A DNA stretch of 64,000 bases from Patiria miniata (taxonomy: Eukaryota > Echinodermata > Asteroidea > Valvatida > Asterinidae): NCBI RefSeq assembly GCF_015706575.1, contig NW_024037059.1, forward strand, positions 41,639,058 through 41,703,057, in the 5' to 3' direction. Shown in pieces: positions 14,279 through 24,651 of the stretch. The translations under genes and the position numbers were made by a program. Within the stretch, counting starts at the first letter, position 1, and each line of letters starts with the position of its first letter. The notes beneath the pieces were generated by a model. The model was given only the letters and a program-made list of their open reading frames with translations, was not told the DNA's origin and did not search any database.

Positions 14279-14791
14279 TGTGATCTCCAGTGGATCTCAA
14301 GCTTGTCCAGACCTCCACAAAACCCTGTACGCCACCACGCTGAGCTATTGCACCGAATGACAATTGTGTAACATCGCACGATGGATAGAATGGCACAATG
14401 ACAGACTGACCATTGAGCTTCTTTTATTATCACTGGAGCAAATAAGCCGTATGATCCGAAAACAAACATAGATTACATCATCCGTTCACCCTGAAATCGA
14501 GAGTCAGTATGCGAACCATCATTTGCACACTGACATCGTATTCGGACAGCTTTTGACCTAGCGCGTTGACAAAAGTTTCGAAACACATTAACTGAGCTTC
14601 CGCAATTTTTGGAGTAAATTTCGAACTTTTCACTAAACTTGAAAAATGCAGGCGAACACGTGTACTAAATTTATATTGCTGTCTATATCAGTAATTCGAG
14701 ATCCGCGTGTGTTAAAAGTTTTGTGTCCTGTAAAAAAGTTTTCCCGAAAGATTCTCAAGTAGTCCAGTCCGCATAAGTCGTTACCTCGGTC

Positions 14792-15007
14792 CAGTGGCGC
14801 AACTAGGGTTACGAGGGTGCATCTGAGGTGCACAAACATTTCAAGGGGGGCATGCACCTGATCGAAGGCAATTATTGATACATGTATATACCTTTGTTCA
14901 ATTCAAGATTTCAAATGGGGGGGGGGGGGGGGCACGGACAACCGTTTGGAGGCACGTGCCCCCATTGCCCGTTCCCCTCCCCCATACCCCTCATAGTTAC
15001 GCCACTG
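14792..15007. mobile_element. hAT-like MITE (216 bp) with 8-bp target duplication
   Basis: The element starts CAGTGGCGCAACTAGGGT and ends with the complementary ATAGTTACGCCACTG, the CAGTGGCGTAAC type of end common in hAT-derived MITEs. It is flanked by CCTCGGTC (14784-14791) and CCTCCGTC (15008-15015), seven of eight bases alike, as expected for the hAT 8-bp target duplication. The inside is G- and C-rich, with a run of 14 or 15 G near 14918. It has no transposase and lies between the two PTER copies. Confidence 0.85.
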
Positions 15008-15516
15008 CCTCCGTCTAATATAAAAGATCAGGAAGCAGGCAGATATTTGGATGCAGTTTTAACCAGCAGGAACCAGATCTGTCGAGTTAAAATCGAAATG
15101 CGGTATCGGCTTTTATTCTCATTTAACCAGCCCTATCATAAAGCAGCATGATGTTAACGAGAATATTTGTATCGTCTCTCGATATTTGACTTCGGCATTA
15201 TCTCAAACAATGGGAATTGTAATATGGACACAAGGTCATCAGGGGTCATTGGTAGAGATTGCATAACACGAATCCAAGGTTGAGTACGAGCCTCATTTGA
15301 TAACTACTTTATGGATTAACGTGAAATCTGTAAAGCGTTTATCTTTGCGGGATTAGGTTAAGGTAAACAAGATGGGCCCCGTAGATGTGAATTTGTAGCA
15401 TCGTCCCATTCTCCGGCGTTGAGGTAAATTTGGTTTCCAGAGAGGAGTATTTCAAGAGCTCTGGAATCCTCAGGGATTGACCGACCAGGAAATGAGTCAC
15501 TCAGCCCTCTTCTTAT

Positions 15517-18500
15517 TTACGTGAACGTCAACCACTTCTGTGGGTTGGTCTTCATGAATTTATCGATGACGTCTTGGGACAGACCTCTGGCCCGCATCTT
15601 GGGCAGGACATGGAGGTTTATATGAGACAGACCGTGGCCACCGTACTTCATCTGTAAGGAAGGAGACAAAATGCGACACGATCAAGGTTTTGTATCACGG
15701 AACACTCAAAGCATCGTCAGGTTTGACTTTACCAAACCTGACTTCATCATTAAGAAACAGACGTTGAATCAATGTTGTTTCACGGAACCCAGTGTCTGAG
15801 CTTTGCCGCTATAATCCTCTCTCAACCTCCAAACCACCAAACCACCCAGCTGGAACTCACCATCTGATATTTGGCGTGGAAGTCGTGAGATATGACAACT
15901 CTGTCTTCCATCCCTTCCTCCACAAGACATTTGATCATCTGGATTCTCTGTCCGTCGTTCATGAAGTCGATCTCCGGGTAAAACTGACAGTGCGCCACCT
16001 CGGTGCCGAAGAAGTCAAACTCGAGAAGGGTGCCCAGCTCGGCAAACTCGAGCAGAGACTCTTTAGTGAAGAAACATCCTTTCATCAGGAGAAAACAAGA
16101 CTCGGTTGTGAGCACATTATTGAAACAAGGACAGGTCTCTCACGAAAATATCGTGAATTTTATAAACATAATGTGGTACATCGATCTTTCCATTGTGTTT
16201 TTGTATTTCCCATCGTAAACGAGATCTAGAAGCAAATCTTTACTTTCTCACTTGTCGGTCGATGTGTGCCACATAAATCTTACAAATCACTGATAAGCAT
16301 TCAACTTAAGACGCTCTTTACACATCTTTTTTTTGTCGATTTTCAGGACTTACTGTCCAGATGGTCCATGACGATCTTGTCCACCTGCGCCCCAGCCTCC
16401 TGCAAGACTCTGACTGCTTCCTCGGGGGACCTGGCATGCAGGCCTGGGTGGATGGAGACCGGGCAGCCCAGCTGCGACTGCACGCTGGCCGTGGCGCGAA
16501 GAATCTTCCTCTCGTTATCTGAGGAGAAATAAAAAGAAACCATACGGTAAGATTGTTGGTCTGAGACCCCGAAACCTTGAAGTATTTTGTCATTTCGGCA
16601 TTGTTGGACGTGCCAACAAATGAAAAGATAATGCGAGAACATTGGCATTGTCATTACTGTCAGAATACCATAAAATGATATTGCAAAAGATGCTGCTTTC
16701 TATCATGGAAAGCAAAATCCATTACGGAGGCATGTAAGTTTTTTTTTTTCTGGACTTGAAAAAGAAAACTAAATCAGTTAATATAGGCTGAAAGAAACGA
16801 ACAAATGGTAAGGAGGAACTTATCTGCAACCTCAAAACCCAGAAGAGGTGACTGAGACAGGTAAACTTAAATTTAGGACAATTTGAAGGTGGTTGGTTGA
16901 GATAATTAAGACTTGACATCTCCATGGAAGAGGTTGTCATTTTGACTGACCTTTCAGGGGCCAGGAGCAACCTATCTCGCCAATGACCCCACACCGACCC
17001 GTGCTACCGTCTGCCCCCTGCATCAGGTCAGAGGTCATGACCTTTTCAACATCTTCCTGTGACATTCTGTCCATTTCCGGCGGGTGCGTTTTTGATGTGT
17101 AGTAACCTGTTAAGAATCAACATAACACTCTTTCAATCAAAACAATCATGGAGGATCTTAAAACTAGGTAAAAAAGGCATTACGCATACAGGCATTAACT
17201 ATTTCCTCCAGCTTAAAAAAAGAAGCTTCGAGTGTCAACCTCAAAAGTTGGTTTGATTGAAGATATTTTTTAATGTTCAGTTCTTCAAATTTTCCACTCT
17301 TTTCAGGATTGCTATAGATAATCCGTACCTGTTCCCGCGACGATATTGACTCCGGTTGCTGTCGATAACTCGACCAGTTTGCCGACGTTCCGGTCCAGCC
17401 CGAGCGTGGTCAACTCGACCAGAGACTGACAACCGTTCTTCTTGAGATACAGGAGTTCCTTGACGAGAGCCTCGTCTTCGTTCTGGAGAAAAAGGTTTGC
17501 CTTCCAACTGTATCTGAATTGAAAGAAATTCCACCTGTCGAAGTTGGTGTAAATTGTGAAATGAACTCAAACTGAGCTGATCCAAACGACCGGAACTGAG
17601 CTCAATGAGGAGTCAAATTGTTTTCTATCTTCAGTGAGAAATTAAACAATGTTCCGTCTTAAGTACCTAGAAACTACGGTTGTGAGCAGTTCAAATTCAA
17701 AATTCTGAAAATCGTATTGTTTGAATACTTCAAGGACATATACCTTAGAGTCTGAGTAAACTAAACTCAAATCAGAAGCTACGCTGGAGACATGGATAAA
17801 TATTTTATTTTTAAAGATCTGCCCAAAGATATACTCTTTTGACTAGCTGTTCGCAACATTCCGAGAGAACCTAAAGTGATGTCTTTGGTATAATATCTGA
17901 TTTTCGGGAATAGAAACAATTTTTGGCAATATTTACGGATTATTGCGTAACCAGTACAGATTCTCCATGCTGATGGGTGATTTGCATATGCTCCGCCCCT
18001 CCTCTGTGATTGGCTCAGAGTAGAAACAACTGAAATCTGCGTGTAGGTGTTCGTGGCTGAGGGTGCAACCCAAATCCACCGGGTCAATAGGACCAAGAAC
18101 TGGAAAGTAAGAACATTTTGATTTGATTTGATTTATTTGCAATTTCCACAAAATAATGATACAAATTTGATATAAGTTCAGATTTAACAAAACCCAACAA
18201 AATGTATCTAAAATCGCAAAAAAAAAAAAAAAAAAAAAAAAAAATTAAAGGTCTTTCTTTTTCAATGTTAAAATTTGTTTATCCCGATATGAATCTTTGT
18301 AATGACAGTATATGTAGTTACGGCGTAAAGAAATTAACTGAGGCCGGTAAGCGCTTCCATCGTGAAATTTACCAGTTAAATTAAACACCAGCTAAATTAT
18401 TCGTCTTGAATTTGAATTTATAGCTTGACAATATATAAGCTGTTAAGCTGATCGGAATTGCTTAGGTTGGAGTGCTGAACTTCCAAAGACTGGCCATGCT

Positions 18501-18973
18501 ATGTTCTTGGTTGGTTCATCTCCTAAATACTCCGCGTGGGAGTTTATACAGCAGACCAGAAACACCGGGGCAAACCCCTTCCCTTAGCGACAAGTGTCAC
18601 TGGGTTCTTTTACGTGCATTGGATTACACAACACACGGGACCTACGGCTTTACGTCCCATCCGAAGGACGAAGCAATAATGGTTCAGTGCCTTGCTCAAG
18701 GGCACAAGTGTCCACTCGGCGGGCTCGAACCCACGCCACTGTTGCCTCTGAGACACCGATGTGCAGTTATCTTGTTAACAGCGCCCTCTACCACCACAGC
18801 CTCGCTAGGGTTAAGAACCGTTGACTTGGAATTGAAATTAGCAGAAATAAATATCCAGTCTTGGATTGCTTCCACGCATGCGTCCTGCACTCCATATTTG
18901 TTGCGATTTTCGTGTAATACAATTATGACTTCTCACCTGTTAGTACCTTCCCACGCAGTCCTGCCGCCATCAT
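15517..18973 (-). CDS. pter: Phosphotriesterase-related protein (PTER), upstream tandem copy
   Basis: Coding exons in transcript order: 18937-18973, 17937-18099, 17329-17513, 16951-17106, 16354-16518, 15861-16078, 15517-15651. Except for the first, exon lengths equal those of the other copy base for base (163, 185, 156, 165, 218, 135) and every intron phase is the same, so one arose by duplication of the whole gene. It encodes 352 residues from the first of two adjacent Met codons (18971-18973 or 18968-18970). The metal ligands are kept: [27 protein letters not shown] and SHDFH. Exons 1-4 have diverged clearly from the other copy (for example SYSEP-type changes in exon 2), while exons 5-7 are almost unchanged. 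It looks intact; whether substrate use differs cannot be judged. Confidence 0.92.
18218..18244. repeat. A27 homopolymer in PTER intron 1
   Basis: A run of 27 A, followed by AT-rich DNA, lies about 120 bases upstream (in transcript sense) of PTER exon 2. It could be the tail of a retroposed sequence, but no element body was recognised next to it. Confidence 0.6.
18470..18815 (-). mobile_element. tRNA-derived SINE, reverse orientation
   Basis: The segment contains ACGGGACCTACGGC, CCTTGCTCAAGGGCACAA and, toward the right end, GCGGGCTCGAACCCACGCC, which reads on the minus strand as a pol III B box (GGGTTCGAGCCC). This order (tRNA-like head, conserved core) is that of tRNA-derived SINEs of marine invertebrates. 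It lies in the first intron of the upstream PTER copy. Exact ends are uncertain. Confidence 0.6.
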
Positions 18974-19796
18974 GCGATTTCAGCTTCTTTTCTACTTGAG
19001 CATGAGCAACCTGTGTAAGAAGCCTGTGAATTCACTAGTTTTTGGCCCACTGGTGATGTGAATAACTATCAAGCCAAATAACACCGACAGGCTTCGTTCG
19101 ATATCACCATATACATGGCACGACTCACTGTTCGTAGCCTCATTCGTTTGGTCAGCCTCCGAACCAACATGTACAGTACATGTACATTCGAACTAAACGT
19201 AATTATATCTACACGTACAAGTAACCTCGGTTATTATTGTGATAATGCATGCCCAAGAGAACGATAAATCCGTCTGGATACTATGACCTCGGACCTCGTA
19301 CCTAGGTCACGGTACAATAACCCTGTGCACTGAGCCTGCTGGCACACATGGTTGAACCACCGACGATCGGTTACAGCCGTCGGCTTACGCGCATATACTT
19401 GATGTTTTTTTTATGCAGCAATTCAATTAACATAACTTTTAATTCGTCATGATGTGTTACATTGAGAGATTTAATATCACGGAGAAACAGTCAGTTACTA
19501 TAACAATAATGACCGGAACAATTATAGTGTCTTAAACGCGAAGAATTCAATCCGAATGAAATTTAAGTCAACGTTCGTGGAAAAATAACACACTCATTGC
19601 TTGAGCAATAATCCGAAAAGGACCAGTTGTAGTAAATTGAAATTTCGTCAAGTGATTGGACTTGATGTATTTCATTTGGAGGTCCAATTTTGTGAGAAAC
19701 CGTCAAAACATTTAAACTAAAATGACCGACACAATAAAGTGTTTTAACGCGCAAAATACAATCCGAATGAAGTACATGCTCATTGAACAAAATGTT
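18974..19796. other. Spacer upstream of PTER, probable promoter side
   Basis: No exon or recognised repeat. This is the 5' flank of the upstream PTER copy and runs into the satellite. No clear core promoter motif was identified. Confidence 0.4.
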
Positions 19797-22700
19797 AAAT
19801 TGTAAGGGGTTAACCTTGCATTTTCATCAAAATTTGACAAAATTAAGCTTTTCATGATGGACGTTTCAAATTGTAAGGGGTTAACCTTGCATTTTCACTC
19901 AGAATTGAGCAAAATTTGTCTTTTGTAGGAAATTTTAAATGTAAGTGGTTAACCTTGCATTTTCATCACAATTGGACAAAATTTGTCTTTTCTGGGAACC
20001 TTTAAATAGTAAGGGGTAAACCTTGCATTTTCATCAAAATTGGACAAAATTTGTCTTTTCTAGGAAATATTTAATTGTAAGGGGTTAACCTTGCATTTTT
20101 ACTCAAAATTGAGCAAAATTCATCTTTTCTGGGAAATTTGATATTGTAAGGGGTTAACCTTCGTTTTCATCAAAATTGGACAAAATTTGTCTTTTCTAGG
20201 AAATATTTAATTGTAAGGGGTTAACCTTGCATTTTTACTCAAAATTGAGCAAAATACATCTTTTCTGGGAAATTTGATATTGTAAGGGGTTAACCTTGCA
20301 TTTTCATCAAAATTGGACAAAATTTGTCTTTTCTAGGAAATATTTAATTGTAAGGGGTTAACCTTGCATTTCTACTCAAAATTGAGCAAAATTCATATTT
20401 TCTGGGAAATTTGATATTGTAAGGGGTTAACCTTGCATTTTCATCAAAATTTGACAAAATTTGTCTTTTCTAGGAAATTTTAATTGTAAGGGGTTAACCT
20501 TTGCATTTTCACTCAAAATTGTTTTTTTTTTCTAAAAAAATTCAAATTGTAAGGGGTTAACCTTGCATTTTCATCAAAATTGGACAAAATTTGTCTTTTC
20601 TAGGAAATTTGATATTGTAAGGGTTTAACCTTGCATTTTCATCAAAATTGGACAACATTTTTTTTTTAGGAAATTTTAAATGTAAGGGGTTAACCTTGCA
20701 TTTTCACTCAAAATTGAGCAAAATTCATCTTTTGTGGGAAATTTACAATTGTAAGGGGTTAGCCTTGCATTTTCACTCAAAATGTGTCTTTTCTGGGAAA
20801 TTTCAAATGTAAGGGGTTAACCTTGCATTTTCATCAAAATTAGACAAAATTTGTCTTTTCTAGGAAATTTTCAATTGTAAGGGGTTAACCTTGCATTTTC
20901 ATCAAAATTGGACAAAATTTTTTTTTTTAGGAAATTTTAAATGTAAGGGTTTAACCTTGCATTTTCACTCAAAATTGAGCAAAATTCATCTTTTCTGGGA
21001 AATTTACAATTGTAAGGGGTTAGCCTTGCATTTTCACTCAAAATGTGTCTTATCTGGGAAATTTGAAATGTAAGGGGTTAACCTTGCATTTTCATCAAAA
21101 TTGGACAAAATTTGTCTTTTCTAGGAAATATTCAATTGTAAGGGGTTAACCTTGCATTTTCATCAAAATTGGACCAAATTTTTTTTTTTAGGAAATTTTA
21201 AATGTAAGGGGTTAACCTTGCATTTTCACTCAAAATTGAGCAAAATTAATCTTTTCTGGGAAATTTACAATTGTAAGGGGTTAGCCTTGCATTTTCACTC
21301 AAAATGTGTCTTTTCTGGGAAATTTCAAATGTAAGGGGTTAACCTTGCATTTTCATCAAAATTAGACAAAATTTGTCTTTTCTAAGAAATTTTAAATGTA
21401 AGGGGTTAACCTTGCATTTTCACTCAAAATTGAGCAAAATTCATCTTTTCTGGGAAATTTTCAATGTAAGGGGTTAACCTTGCATTTTCATCAAAATTGG
21501 GCAAAATTTGTTTTTTTCTAGGAATTTTTTGCATTTTCATCAAAATTGGACAAATTTTTTTTTGTTTGGAAATTTTAAATGAAGAGGTTAACCTTGCATT
21601 TTCACTCAAAATGGAGCAAAATTCATCTTTTCTGGGAAATTTACAATTGTAAGGGGTTAACCTTGCATTTTCACTCAAAATGTGTCTTTTCTGGGAAATT
21701 TCAAATGTAAGGGGTTAACCTTGCATTTTCATCAAAATTGGACAAAATTTGTCTTTTCTAGGAAATATTCAATTGTAAGGGGTTAACCTTGCATTTTCAT
21801 CAAAATTGGACCAAATTTTTTTTTTTTAGGAAATTTTAAATGTAAGGGGTTAACCTTGCATTTTCACTCAAAATTGAGCAAAATTCATCTTTTCTGGGAA
21901 ATTTACAATTGTAAGGGGTTAGCCTTGCATTTTCACTCAAAATGTGTCTTTTCTGGGAAATTTCAATTGTAAGGGGTTAACCTTGCATTTTCACTCAAAA
22001 TTGAGCAAAATTCATCTTTTCTGGGAAATTTACAATTGTAAGGGGTTAACCTTGCATTTTCACTCAAAATTGAGCAAAATTCATCTTTTCTGGGAAATTT
22101 TCAATGTAAGGGGTTAACCTTGCATTTTCACTCAAAATTGGACAAAATTCATCTTTTCTGGGAAATTTTCAATGTAAGGGGTTAACCTTGCATTTTCATC
22201 AAAATTGGACAAAATTGGTCTTTTCTAGGAAATATTCAATTGTAAGGGGTTAACCTTGCATTTTCATCAAAATTGGACAAAATTTTTTTTTTTAGGAAAT
22301 TTTAAATGTAAGGGGTTAACCTTGCATTTTCACTCAAAATTGAGCAAAATTCATCTTTTCTGGGAAATTTTCAATGTAAGGGGTTAACCTTGCATTTTCA
22401 TCAAAATTGGGCAAAATTTGTTTTTTTCTAGGAATTTTTAAATGTAAGGGGTTAACTCATCTTTTCTGGGAAATTTTCAATGTAAGGGGTTAACCTTGCA
22501 TTTTCATCAAAATTGGGCAAAATTTGTTTTTTTTCTAGGAATTTTTAAATGTAAGGGGTTAACCTTGCATTTTCATCAAAATTGGACAAAATTCATCTCT
22601 TCTGGGAAATTTTCAATGTAAGGGGTTAACCTTGCATTTTCATCAAAATTGGACAAAATTTGTCTTTTCTAGGAAATATTCAATTGTAAGGGGTTAACCT

Positions 22701-23722
22701 TGCATTTTCATCAAAATTGGACAAAATTTTTTTTTTTAGGAAATTTTAAATGTAAGGGGTTAACCTTGCATTTTCATCAAAATTGGACAAAATTTTTTTT
22801 TTTAGGAAATTTTAAATGTAAGGGGTTAACCTTGCATTTTCACTCAAAATTGAGCAAAATTCATCTTTTCTGGGAAATTTACAATTGTAAGGGGTTAGCC
22901 GTGCATTTTCACTCAAAATGTGTCTTTTCTGGGAAATTTCAATTGTAAGGGGTTAACCTTGCATTTTCATCAAAATTAGACAAAATTTGTCTTTTCTAGG
23001 AAATTTTAAATGTAAGGGGTTAACCTTGCATTTTCACTCAAAATTGAGCAAAATTCATCTTTTCTGGGAAATTTTCAATGTAAGGGGTTAACCTTGCATT
23101 TTCATCAAAATTGGGCAAAATTTGTTTTTTTCTAGGAATTTTTAAATGTAAGGGGTTAACCTTGCATTTTCACTCAAAATTGAGCAAAATTCATCTTTTC
23201 TGGGAAATTTACAATTGTAAGGGGTTAACCTTGCATTTTCATCAAAATTGGACAAAATTTGTCTTTTCTAGGAAATATTCAATTGTAAGGGGTTAACCTT
23301 GCATTTTCATCAAATTTGGACAACATTTTTTTTTTTAGGAAATTTTAAATGTAAGGGGTTAACCTTGCATTTTCACTCAAAATTGAGCAAAATTTGTCTT
23401 TTCTAGGAAATTTTAAATGTAAGGGGTTAACCTTGCATTTTCACTCAAAATTGAGCAAAATTCATCTTTTCTGGGAAATTTACAATTGTAAGGGGTTAAC
23501 CTTGCATTTTCATCAAAATTGGGCAAAATTTGTTTTTTCTAGGAAATTTTAAATGCAAGGGGTTAACCTTGCATTTGAATTTGAATGTTCACAAACTTTC
23601 GGGAAGATGAATGTTCAAGGGGTTAACCTTGCTATTTTAATGAAAATCTGGTGAAAATTTGACACTTTTCCTCAAATTACGAGAAAATCACTTTGCAAGG
23701 GGTTTACCTTGCTATTTTTCAA
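19797..23722. repeat. Satellite array, 57-69 bp units, 261-bp higher-order repeat
   Basis: Nearly 60 head-to-tail copies share the core GTAAGGGGTTAACCTTGCAT, which holds the palindrome GGTTAACC. Three unit types can be read. Type A (67-68 bp) continues TCATCAAAATTGGACAAAA, type B (69 bp) continues TCACTCAAAATTGAGC, and type C (about 57 bp) has a short deletion (CACTCAAAATGTGTC). An A-A-B-C block of 261 bp repeats, for example from 20891 to 21152. The last units (about 23611-23722) are diverged. The array lies between PTER and SYCP2. Open frames across it come only from the repeat. Confidence 0.95.
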
Positions 23723-24651
23723 TAAAACGTCTGTGACAATTTAAATTTTCACAACATTTCCAGTTGACAGTTGACAAATTCTTTTAATTTGAAAACTCAA
23801 AATGTACGCATCAAACTTAATCAAAATTTAATTCCATAAATTATAACACTCAGAACAGGATTGTAAAGTCAAACAGTCTTTAGGGAAAACTGTAAATTTC
23901 CAAGAATATGTCTTAAGATTTGTTGTATCTACTCTTTCGTAATATTTGAGAACTTCTTATAAATTAAGAACACTAAATTTGGCAATATTTACATCATATC
24001 TTCAAACTTGGTTCTAATACTTTCCAAACTTCATTATGTCTACCTGTGATTATGTAAAAGACTTCGACAAAATCAAAACAAATATCCAGACATGACCACT
24101 GTATGGGCTCCGTGGGGCAACAAAAGAAGGCGCTTTTGAGACCCCCTTGGACGGGACACCGCATGTGCGTACTGTTACTGGCTCAATCTTTTCTTTAAAC
24201 CATTTAAACGAAATTCATAAACTATGTTAAATGTGCTTACAATATTGGCATTGAACAGCAAACTATGCTTTATGAACAACAAATAAACCTATTACCTTAT
24301 TAAGGAACAGTTTCTGGAAACATTAATAATACCAAAGTCTTGTTAGGTTTTGTCCGATTTAAATCAAGTAGTTACTCAACTCAACATTAATTCATTCAGT
24401 GATCAATTTTTTGTTAATCGTTTCAGCTAAAATCCAACTTGAAATACAGAAATTCAATAGTTTTGTAAATTTTTCAAGAAAAAACAAGCTCTATCAGAAA
24501 AAACGTAATTAAAACAAGGCAAATTGTATTTCTAAAAAATGCAAAATTCATGACTTAAATTTTTTTTTTTTCACCAAATATCTACGTCATCACTTATTTT
24601 GGCCGACTATATTTCTCCTGAATTGGTTGGACTTTATGATTACCTTTACTT
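23723..24651. other. Spacer between satellite and SYCP2 3' end
   Basis: AT-rich DNA with no recognised gene. It should include the SYCP2 3' untranslated region just below 24652. No firm polyadenylation signal was assigned. Confidence 0.4.

Noticed and set aside
15792-16229. Plus-strand open frame of 145 codons at PTER exon 6
   Set aside because: This is an antisense shadow of the minus-strand exon 15861-16078; a similar shadow exists at the other PTER copy (10641-10955).
20891-23296. 60-82 codon frames repeated across the satellite
   Set aside because: They are translations of the satellite units, broken at irregular points, with no start context or splice logic.
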